Below are positions 25,901-37,900 of a stretch of 64,000 nt of DNA, one piece after another (the first letter of the stretch is position 1; the number at the start of each line of letters is the position of its first letter). The stretch is taken from assembly GCA_029747015.1 (NCBI GenBank), contig JAKOGI010000002.1, positions 2,450,001 to 2,514,000 on the forward strand, read 5' to 3'. The stretch is from Carnegiea gigantea (lineage: Eukaryota; Streptophyta; Magnoliopsida; Caryophyllales; Cactaceae). The notes beneath the pieces were generated by a model. That model had not been told where the DNA came from. It did no database searches and saw nothing but the letters and a program-made list of their open reading frames with translations. A program made the position numbers and the translations under genes.

Positions 25901-28900
25901 ATGAATTATAGAGGGATATAAGCCTAATGTGTAATAACTCAAAGGGTTGTCTTGCAAAAGTCTTACTGCCTAATCCAAAGAAGAGGAAACTAGGTTCTAA
26001 ATCCGCCATTTGTGTTTATTGGATATGCAATTAAGAGTCCAGCTTATAGTTTTTTGGTAATTAAAAGTGATGGATTAGAGCCCAATACAATTATGGAGTC
26101 AAAAAATGCTCAGTTTTTTTTAAACATATTTTCCCTCTTAAATCTCAAGTAGAAAGGCTCCTTCCTAGTACTAATAAGAAAGGTGAAAAAGAATGAAGTG
26201 ACAACAAAGTAGAATTAAGAAGTAAGAGGCAAAGAAAAGAAACTTTCTTTGAAAATGACATTTATATCTTTCTTCCTGATAATGATCCACTGACATATGA
26301 AGAACCTATGTCTTCCCCTGACGCCCCACGTTAGACAGAGGCCATTGATAGCGAAATTGAATCAATATCAAAAAAATCATCCTTGGAAATTGACATATTT
26401 ACCACCTAGGGTTAAACCCAAAGGATATAGATGGATCTTTAAAAAGAAATTTAAACCTAAGAGGTCAACAGATAAATATAAGGCTAGATTAATTGTGAAA
26501 GGTTGCACCCAAAAGATAAATGTCAATTACTTTGATGCATTTGCACTATTGACTAGAACGTAAAAAAATTATCTTTTTTAACAGTGACCTAGACGAAGAA
26601 ATTTATATAATTCAACCAAGAGGATTTGTCGTCTAAGGCACCTGGTCAAGAAAATAAAGTGTGCAAACTTGTTAAATCACTATATGAATGAAAAAGAGCA
26701 CCTAAGCAATGGCATGAAAAATTCAATCAAGTTTAATTTTCTTATGGCTTTAAATATACTGATATGGATAAATGTGTTTATGCAGGAGTAGAGGACAGCG
26801 ATTACGTGATTACATGCTTACACATGAACGATAAGCTTATCCTTTGAACAAATTAGACATAGTTATAAAACCAAAAGCTTTTTGGCCTCCCAATTTGACA
26901 TGAAAAACATGGGTGAAGCTAATTGGATATTAGGTGTGAAAAGTAAGAGAATGGAAAAAGGTTTAATGCTATCACAAGAACATTATGTAGAACGGGTTCT
27001 TAAGATATCTGGACATTTTGATAGTCAACCTATGGTAACCCCTTATGATGCTAACTCTCAATTAAAGAAAAATAAAGGTGAAAGTGTGTCTCAATTAGAA
27101 TATGCTGAAATAATTGGGAGATCTAATGAACCATAAGCGTCCTGATATTGCATATGAAGTGTGTAGATCAAGGAGATACACTCATAGTCCTAATCATGAT
27201 CATTGGAATGCGTTAGTGAGATTATTGAGATATTTGAAAGGCACTATAAATTATGGCATTTTCTATAGTGGATTTCCCGATGTATTAGAATTTATAGTGA
27301 TTCTAACTGGATGTCTCATTCAGATGAGACGAAATTCACAAGTGGTTATAGCTTCAACCTTGGTAGAGGTGTCATATCATGTAAGTCTTGCAAACAAGCT
27401 ATTATTGCTAGATCCGCAAGAAAATCTGAATTTATTGCACTAGGAGCCGACCCAGAAGCTGAGTACTTGAGAAATTTTTTGGCAAAGATTCCATTGTGGA
27501 AGAAACTGATACATTCGGTGTCGATGCATTGTGATTGCCAAGCTGCAATAGCCAAGGTAAACAGTAAAACCTATAATAGAAAAAACAGGCATATACGCCT
27601 AAGATGAATAGTGAAACTTTAAAGATGTGCGAACAGTAATGTTGAAGATTTATAATAAAGAATTATAGTATGTTCACTATATTCTTGCAAACCTCACTTG
27701 TCCAACTTGTGGTGCATAATCTAAAAGACACCATTAACTATGCATTGCGTCTTTATGTGAGGCCCAAGAGATTTTTTATAAACTTATTATCATTTTAATT
27801 AATTGGACTTTTGAAATAGGTGGGAGTTTTCTTTGCATTTTGTAGAGAACATCCAAAAAGTTCTTACTACTGTCATATAACTAAGTTAATACTTTACTCT
27901 TGGGTTAAGTGTGAGAAGTGTCACTATTTCTCTAACCTTATATAGTGTGTGCTCACTTGTGAGAAGTGTTCGTTAAATCCTCAGAGGTGATCTCCGTAAA
28001 CATATAGGCCAAAATGTGATTGAATCATTGTTGCACCGATATTTGACCTCATTTTACCCCTTATTTGACCCACTTTTCTCATGGTTTTTATGTCGAATAT
28101 TAAGGAGAAAGGATCAAATTTGCCTCTTTTGGTTCATAATGTACTTATTTGGTTGGTTTGCTTGTTTTCTAGGAGTTTGCCAAAGAGACGAGAAACTCAC
28201 CAACTTCAATAAGGAATGAGGCATTTGGGATGCATTTCGAGATGGAATAGAGGTCTGACAAGCCCCGGGAGCAAAAGGGAGCTGAAAAGAACAGTGCATG
28301 GCCACCCTGCAGGAGAGCACGGCCGTGCACCGGTGGCCGAAGCCACGCACGGCCGTGCGTCTGACCGTGCGTGACGGCGCACGGCCGGCCGTGTGTCTGG
28401 GCACGGCCGTACTTTGGGCGCAGCTTCTGCGATAAAAGTCGATTTTTGGCCAGTTTTCAGCCAGCTTCCACATATTATATAGATATTTTTTTAGATAAGA
28501 AAATGATGAAATATATTGAAAATGAGAAAAATGTATGATGTAACTTTTACTAATGACTATTCTACTATGATATCCGGACTCTTCATTTTGCTCTGCCGTA
28601 CCCGTGTTGGATACAGCACTCTACGGACAGGACATGGAATCCTCTTCGGACCCTTATCCAAACTCCAAAGCAGCAAGGGTGAAAAAAATTATGAAGATGT
28701 GGCCTTTTTCTTTCTTTGTTCATTATTATTTTAATGAATCTTTAATGTTCAACCGTTTGGCAAATTGACAACCTTGTAACTAATAAAAAATTTGAATAAG
28801 ATTAACTTGAAGTTGCATAATTTTTGCTATTGTTTGATATAAAATACGGATGATGATGACCTAGAATGTTCTATATGTGATTATTCATCATCAATTATAT

Positions 28901-31900
28901 CCGATAACAAATTCTTTATGACGTGTTCTCACTATATGAATATGTGGAAGAGGTCATGAGATATAAGCGATCAACTGATTTTTATGCATGCATCAAATTT
29001 TACTCAAGGAGAGATGCAATGAGAGCTTTTCATGAACTTCAACAAAAGTATATATATGATGATTGCTGTGAGTTGGAATTGTGGCCCGCCTCCACTAAAA
29101 ATCTTCCTATTTATGTAGCTTATGAAGCTAATCTAGTCACTGCATCTTTGAAATCTCAGAAAATCAATGAGGTTGCTTCTTATAATGCTGGAAAGTATCC
29201 TAGTATTACTAGTCTGCTTCCACAACTTGAGAGCAATGAGAGCGAGTAGGAAGTCATGATTGAATTTGAGTTTACTCTGCGAAGCCCTGGTCTAGTTACT
29301 GAGGTTGGAAAAGAGCCCTTCAACACTGAATTTGCAGTTGCAATGGAACAAACACTAGAACAACTTGATAGAAAAATGGAAGAATTCTAGAAAGGAACTC
29401 TTGATGATATTTAGAATTAGCTAAAAGAATGAATGCTAGTTGGAATGAACGCAGAGAATCGCTTCATAAAGTAAGTAAAATCTCTTCTAACAAAAATCGT
29501 TAAAGTACTAGGACTTTAGGGGTTAGTTACGCTAGTTCGAGTTTCTCTTAATTCAGGAATGCATATGAAAACACTCATTTTAATGCTTAATGTTGGATTA
29601 CAACACCGCCGAAGCCCAATTTAGAATCATATACCTAAGGTATCACTAAAGCCAATAAGGCATAGTTTGGTACACAAGGATGAGTGTAGTTTGGTTCGCT
29701 AACCATTTTCTCACGTACCTTTCTAAACATGCAAGGTATCTCTTGAATATTTCCCAACACAGGCATATTGCATATATCAGCAATTTTCACTAAGGCTTCG
29801 TATCTCATAACCTTCCTTGTGATAGCATCGAGATAACAATAGAGGAGATTGGACTCCAGCAAACTTTCTCAAAGTTGAATTTCCTAATAGATTCAACAAT
29901 CAAATTCATATAAAAGCCATTCTTTAGGCCAAGTTTACTCAATAAACTTGTAATTTCATCAGAGCTTCATTGTCCACTTATTGCTACATTGTTCACTTGT
30001 AATTTTAGACCAAGCTTCGACAGAATTGGTGAACCACTTATTACTTCATTGTCCTTTTCCAAGAGCTCTTTGGGATTAGACTTTAATTACTTGGGAATTT
30101 CTAGGGTTATTTTCAGTTCTACTAGAGATAATCTCTTTGCTTGGGAGGCTATTTTTAGCAGGAAAGCCAAAAAGAAGAATGTTAGATTATTCCCTCGTGT
30201 GATTTTTAGCAGCATTTGTGATGCAGATGAAGAATAAGGAGAATTAATATTAGGAATCAAGGATTTATTTTAATACTTGAAAACTTATGGTATTTTGATA
30301 TTTTTATGTAATTTCATAGATTTATCTATAGGTTATTTTAGATAAATTAAAATAAGGATATTTAGCAGTATTTAGATAATATTGAATTTCCTATTCTATA
30401 TAGGTTTGGTTTACGTAATTTCCGACTAGTGTCCTAAGTCTATAGGCTATTTAATAGATGATTTGTCTTAGGTGATTCCTATCTATCACACTGTTGAATA
30501 TTGAATGAATATTATTATGTTAATTTGAGCGCGGAGATGTAAATCTCTTTCTTCCCTTCTCCTCTATAAATATCTCTCTTTTTCCCCCTTTTCTCTACCC
30601 AATCTCTATCGACTTGGTATCAAAATAAGTTCTCGATTCCAAACCATCCCACATCCCAAATTCCGCTGCCAACTAAACCAAGGGTTTGAAACAGTGGGTT
30701 AAAAATCTGCTACTTCAAGCCTTCAAAACCCCTCATCCCTGCCTTATGTCACAACCACCAGCCTCATCACAGCCACCATACCTTGTCATTGGTGCCATCA
30801 GTCACTACCGCCAGTCATATGTTCTGCTTATTGTAGATTTTTAGCCCCAGAAAGTTTTGATCTTTGACCCCAGGAGATGGAAACAAAAGAAATCAAATCT
30901 GCCTTAAAATTGTTCTAGAACTCCAGATCATTTGCTGATTGCAGGTGCTACATTGCTCACGCTTGCTGACACTATTTCATGATAGATTATGTGATGCCAT
31001 TGCATAATTTTTGCTATTGTTTGATATAAAATATGGATGAATAGATGATGATGACCTAGAATGTTTGCTATATGTGATTATTCATTATCAATTATATCCG
31101 GTTACAAAGAGAATTCTTTATGAAGTGTTCTCACTATATGAATATGTGGAAGCGGTCATGAGATATAAGCGATCAACTGATTTTTATGCTTGTATCAAAT
31201 TTTACACAAGGAGAGATGCAATGAGAGCTTTTCATGAACTTCAACGAAAGTACATATACGATGATTGCTGTGAGTTGGAATTATGGCCCGTCCACACTAA
31301 AAATCTTCCTATTTATGGAGCTTATGAAGCTAATCTAGCCATTGCATCTTTGAAATCTTAGAAAACCAATGAGGTTGCCTCTTATAATGTTGGAAAGTAT
31401 CCTGGTATTACTAGTCTGCTTCCACAACTTAAGAGCAATGAGAGCGAGTAGGAAGTCATGATTGAATTTGAGTTCACTCTGCGAAGCCCTAGTCTAGTTG
31501 CTGAGGTTCAACACCGAATTTTCAGTTGCAATGGAACAAACACTAGAACAACTTGATAGAAAAATGGAAGAATTCTAGAAAGGAACTCTTGATGATATTT
31601 AGAATTAGCTAAAAGAATGAATGCTAGGTGGAATGAACTTAGAGAATCATTCCATAAAGTAAGTAGTAAAAATTTGTTGAGTACTAAAGCTCAATCATAT
31701 AGCGCTAATGACATACTAGTCCATGAAGAAACAAAAGAAAAGCCTGTTGATTCAATTTTGACAACTATATCAGACATTACTAAAGCCACTAAAGAGGTTG
31801 CTGTTAGGGGAAAAAACAAAGTTTCAATATTTATAAACCCCAAGTACAAGGTGTATCGTTGAGTATTTGGGGTGTCGTCCGCTGGGAGTTGTGCTTCCAA

Positions 31901-34900
31901 CTAACAGAGCTAACTAAAGCGTCTCGAGTTAGGCAAGATCGAAAGGGAAGGAGGGTAGACTAAACTACGTTAACAACCATAGAAAAAGCGACTTGGAGTT
32001 GTGATTTGACCAATGGATGAACCAACTACTCGAGACGAGTCCTAACCTACCCAAACTACATCACGAACTAGAGATGGTCAGTTGCACCATCGAAAACCAC
32101 CCAAGTCCTCTCTCAAGGGTCATGAGCTAGTCTAATTAGCCTAACAACCTATTTTCATGGGGTTAGCCCAATTAGAACACAAGATTAACAACCCCCGGAC
32201 CTAACTCGATTCGAATACTATTTTCATGTCCCAAACTCGGTCATTCCTTCTCCCACACTAGCTAATCGACCTCACCTCTCGACATAAGTCAATCGCCCAA
32301 AAACATGGATGAAAGCTCTCTCAAGCATTTCATCGAACACTTGACGGGCATGAGATAAAACTCCAAGTTTTAGACATAGATTGGGTATGATTAGGCCTAA
32401 TACAAGACTAATTAGCCATCAAGAGGCTAATCACAATCCAAGCCAACACAATCTACCAACTAAACATCACAAACACATGAAAATCTAAACTAACAAACAA
32501 GAACATGAACTTGAACAAGAGAACAAAGAGAATGAAATAAATCAAATCTAAACAACCAAATAAACATGAATTAATAACAAAAACCAAACATTGAAACTAA
32601 GCAAACAAATACAAGAATTAAACTAACAAAACATAAACAAGAACAACATATGAAATAAAGAGAGAAAGGGAAAGAAAACTTAGTCTTGAATTAATAGAAA
32701 GAACTTGAAATCCAAAGGCTGAATCCAAGATTACAATCTTCAATCCTAAACTAATTCTCCTATTGAGGTTTTATTTGCTAAAACCTAACTTAAATAAGTC
32801 CATTATGAACCGAAAGGGGTAAATTTGACCCTTTTTCCTTAAGATTCGACATGAAAACCATGAGAAAAGTAGGTCAAATAAGGGGTAAAATGAGATTAAA
32901 TATCAGTGCAACAGTTGCTGAAGTTAATAGCTTTACTTCAGTTCAAGAAACCTGAGAGGTAGAAAGTGAAGTTGTGAACAAAGAAATCAAGCATGGAATA
33001 ACATACAAGGATGTTCACCCTATTGACTGGATCATTGACTCCTACCTCTTAGTTGTCAAAGGCCTACATCCGATTGTCTCAACGTTGCTTCTCACGGATC
33101 TTAAAATTTTTTCTGTGCTTCTTCTTCCTACATCTTCATGTTGGTTATGTGCTTCAACTTTCTTAGTCTAACCGATTATAAAACTCAAAGATGAGTTTTT
33201 GTTGGGTTTTATGGCCCAAAATCTCGAGTATCGGCACGGGGAGCCCATGCTGCACAGACACGGGCGTGCCAAGACGAAGAGCCGAAGACGAGAGGGACAG
33301 AAAATTGGCACGGGGGTGCCGTGCCATATGGCACGGCCGTGCCATGTGACACGGGGTGACCGTGCCACGGGGCACGGTCGTGCCACGTGTCTTTTCGCCG
33401 CCTCTTTCGGATGCGGCTAGGGTTTCTGTCTTCAAGGAGGACTCCTCTGCGGCGGCTAGGGTTTTTCCAAAAAGGGGAAAACCCTATTCTTCAGGCCCTA
33501 TAAAAGGAGGGTCAAGCCTAGGATTCAAAACACTCCAGTATAGAAAACACATTGAGAGAGTGAGGTTATTTGTGAGAGAATTCAATTGAGAGTATTGTAA
33601 TTCTGCTCTTAATCACTGAAGTGATTGTGGTGTACCACTCTGCTCATAGTGAAATTTGTCGGTGTGCTGTCACCGTCCGTGGTTTTTTCCCACATTGGGT
33701 TTCCACGTAAAAATTCTCTGTGTCCTTTATTCTTGTTTCTTTCATTGTTGCGTTGTGTTCTTGGTTGAATTCTGTTGCATTGTCACATCCTATTATTTCC
33801 TTATTCCTAACAAGTGGTATCAGAGCGAGGTTATAGGATGTCTTCAATTATGAAGGTGGACATACAGAAATTCGACGGGGAGATTAGCTTTAATCTCTGG
33901 AAGGTGCAGATGAGGGCGGTCCTCATCCAGCACGGGCTGTGGAAGGTCCTGCAGGGGCCTCACGTTAAACCCGCAGGCACAACGGATGAAAAGTGGGCTG
34001 AGGATCAGCAGAAAAGGCGTGGGAAGTTGACAAATGAGGAATGGGAGGAACTGGAGCTGAAGGCAGTTTCAGCCATACAACTATGTCTGGCACCTCACGT
34101 GCTCCGCGAGGTTCTTGATAAGGTAACTGCTGTTGACCTTTGGGCTAGGCTAGAAGAACTATATATGACAAAGAGTCTAGCCAATAAGATCAGGCTAAAA
34201 GAAAGGTTGTACACCTGTCGTATGGCTGAAGGTACGCCTGTCCAGAAACATCTGAATGATTTCAATTCAATTCTAGTTGATTTGGAAAGTCTGGATGTAA
34301 AAATTGATGATGAGGATAAAGCCATCTTGCTTGTTGTCTCACTACCCCCTTCATATAAACACTTTAAAGAAATCATGCTGTATAGTAACACAGATACTAT
34401 ATCGTTTGAGGATGTCAAGGCTAACCTTCTTTCAAAAGAAAAGTTTGACCATGACATTCATACTGACCAGGGTGAAGGGTTGGCAGTTAGGGGTAGGACA
34501 ACTGAGAAGAAGGGAAACGGTAATAGGAAGAGCCGTTCTAAATCGAGAAATCCTCATGCTAATAAAACCTGCCACTTTTGCAAAAAATTGGGTCACATAA
34601 AGGCTAATTGTTGGAAGTTAAAGAACAAGACTGAAGAAAAGGGTAAAACTGCTACTGCTGACTGTGTGGTAGAGTCTGAGTCAGATGGGGATGTACTGCT
34701 TGCTACTTCTTTAGCTACCACCTCTGGGAGAGGAGTGAATGATAATTGGGTTTTAGATTCTGGTTGCACGTTCCACATGTGTCCTCGTAGGGACTGGTTT
34801 ATAACTTATGAACCTGTGGAGTCTGGGGTTGTACTTATGGGCAACGATGCTGAATGCAAGGTTGCAGGGATAGGTACAGTTCAGATTAAAACCCATGATG

Positions 34901-37900
34901 GCACTATTAGAACCTTGTCTAAAGTGCGTCACATTCCTGATATGACTCGTTGCTTGATCTCTTTGGGTACTCTTGAGTCTAATGGTTGCAGAATCATCAT
35001 GGAGAATGGAGCTCTAAAGGTGGCTAAAGGAGCCATGGTGATGATGAAGGGACTGAGGCAGGGCAGTCTCTACATCCTGCAAGGAGCCACAGTTACAGGA
35101 GTAGCTGCGGTAAGTACGGCAGATGAGACAATGTTATGGCACATGAGGCTGGGCCATATGAGTGAGAAAGGGATGACCATTCTAGGTAAGAAAGGTTGTC
35201 TTGGTAACGCAAGTACGGGTAAGTTGGATTTTTGTGATCACTGTGTATTTGGGAAACAGAAAAGGGTAAGTTTCTCAAAGGCTAGTCACCGTACTCAGGG
35301 GGTCCTGGACTACATCCATTCTGATTTGTGGGGTCCCTCTAAGGTACCTTCGATGGGAGGTAAGCGTTACATGTTAACATTTGTTGATGATTTCTCACGA
35401 AAAATTTGGGTATATTTCTTGAGACAGAAAAACGAGACATTCTCAATGTTCAAGAAATTCAAGGCTCTGGTTGAGAACCAGACTGGCAAAAGGATCAAGA
35501 AACTCAGGACTGATAATGGCCTGGAGTTTGTTGAATCTGAGTTTGAAGAATTCTGCACCGCAAACGGCATAGCCAGGCATAAAACCTTGGTCGGGAAACC
35601 ACAACAGAATGGGGTCGCAGAACGAATTAACAGGACATTGTTAGAGAGAGCAAGGTGTTTGCTTTCAACTGCTGGGCTTTGGGATCGCAAAGCGTTTTGG
35701 GCTGAGGCCATTTCTACGGCCTGCTACCTGGTGAATCGATCACCACACTCCTCCATTGAGTTTCAGATTCCAGAAGAAGTATGGTCAGGTAATCCTGTTG
35801 ACTACTCTAATCTCAGGGTATTTGGGTGTCCTGTGTATGCTCATGTAAATGAGGGAAAACTAGCACCTAGAGCAGTTAAATGTATGTTTTTGGGGTATGC
35901 TAGTGAATCTAAGGGGTATCGTATGTGGTGTCCTGATTCTAGGAAAGTAATACAAAGTAGGGATGTTACTTTCAATGAGTCTGATATATTATCTTCTGGA
36001 AAGAATGCTGCTGCTCCTTCTACTGGTGCAGGAACTCAGCAAGACACCAGCATGGAGGTGGAGCTGGAGACTGCTACAGCTCAAGGTGGAGCTGTTGAAG
36101 AAACTATGAGGGAAGTCCAGGTCACTGAGCCTGGGGCTATCAGCACTAAACAACCTCAGGAGGAGGTTGAGCACTCTATAGCACATGATCGTCCTCGCAG
36201 GGAGATCAGGAGACCGGCCCGGTACAACGATGATGAAGGGCTGATAGCATTTGCACTTTCAGTTGCAGAGGAAGTGTCTGAAGGAACTGAGCCTTCAAAT
36301 TATACTGAAGCCATCACCTGCCCAAGTTCACCCAATTGGGTTCTGGCTATGCAAGAAGAAATGGAAAGTCTGCAGAAAAATGGGACTTGGGAGTTATGTA
36401 ACCTGCCTAAAGGCCGACGGGCCTTAACTGCCAAATGGATATACAAGAAGAAGGAGGGCATTCCTGGGGTAGAGGATGCAAGGTGGAAAGCAAGGTTGGT
36501 TGTTCGTGGTTGCAACCAACGGGAAGGTATAGACTACAATGAGGTTTTCTCTCCTGTAGTCAGACACACCTCTATTCGATTATTGTTATCCATTGTGATA
36601 TTGTTTAACTTGGAGTTGGAACAGCTTGATGTAAAAACAGCCTTCCTGCATGGTGAGCTGGAAGAGGAGATATATATGAAGCAACCTGAAGGGTTTGCTG
36701 TTCCTGATCAGGAACACATGGTATGTAAGTTGAAAAAGTCCTTGTATGGACTCAAGCAGGCTCCTAGGCAGTGGTATAAACGTTTTGACACGTTTATGAT
36801 TGATAATGGTTACATACGTAGTAGATATGATAATTGTGTATACTTTAGACAATATGGTGATGGGTCCTTTATATATCTACTACTGTATGTTGATGACATG
36901 CTAATTGCATCTAAAGATAAAACCCTGATTAGCATGCTAAAATCTCAGCTCAGTAAGGAATTCGAAATGAAAGACTTAGGTGCAGCTAAAAGGATACTGG
37001 GCATGGAGATTCACAGGGATCGAAAGGAGGGAAAATTATACTTGTCTCAAGAAAAATATCTTGAGAAGGTATTAAGCAAGTTCAAAATGAGAGACTGCAA
37101 GGCAGTGTCTACCCCTCTTGCTGCACATTTTAAACTGTCTGCGGAATGCTGTCCGCAAACAGAAGAGGACATCGGTAGAATGTCCAATGTACCATACTCT
37201 AGTGCTGTAGGGAGTTTGATGTATGCCATGGTCTGTACCAGACCAGACTTATCACATGCTGTGAGTGTGGTAAGTAGATATATGCATAATCCTGGAAAGG
37301 ATCACTGGGAGGGTGTAAAATGGATCCTGCGGTATGTAAAGGGAACTGTGGGAAAAGGGCTGGTATTTGATAGAAACAAGGTTGCTACATCTGATGTAGT
37401 AGGGTATGTTGATTCTGACTATGCTGGTGATTTGGATAGGAGGAGGTCCATATCTGGGTACATCTTTACTATGTGTGGGGGCGCTATCTCTTGGAAAGCG
37501 TCTTTACAATCTATTGCAGCTCTGTCCACAACAGAAGCTGAGTATATTGCTGCCACTGAAGGGGTGAAGGAAGCTACCTGGCTAAGGGGACTGGTAATGG
37601 AGCTTGGAATACCACAATCTGCTACTGTGGTATATTCTGATAGTCAGAGTGCCATACATCTGACAAAGAATGATGCCTACCACTCGAAGACCAAGCATAT
37701 CAGCGTCAAATATCATTATGTACGAGATACAGTTGCTGCAGGAGAAATAATGATGAAGAAAGTTCACACCTCAGAGAATCCTGCTGACATGCTTACAAAG
37801 CCACTACCTACAGCTAAGTTCGAGCATTGCTTGGACTTAGTGGGAGTTCACAGTCATTGAGAAGCCCTGCGGGGCATAGCCCCATGGGGGGCAACACCCT

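Larger units (their letters stand above)
22950..28006 (+). mobile_element. Decayed Ty1/copia retrotransposon
   Basis: Diverged LTR pieces are at about 22950-23131 and 27820-28006 (shared GTTTTCTTTGYATTTT...AGTGTCACTATT). Between them are broken domains in copia order: gag start at 23277-23505 ([15 protein letters not shown]), pre-integrase at 24800-24978 ([15 protein letters not shown]), integrase at about 25560-25900 ([12 protein letters not shown]), RT at 26297-27140 ([20 protein letters not shown]) and RNase H at 27370-27605. Many stops and frameshifts are present. The zinc knuckle and protease are missing where a TRIM sits. Confidence 0.88.

Noticed and set aside
33814..33837. Start of the copia polyprotein at 33814
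   Set aside because: That frame extension begins with GTG inside the primer-binding site. The first ATG is 33838.
34095..37767. Minus-strand ORFs antisense to the copia polyprotein
   Set aside because: Shadows of the intact gag-pol frame.
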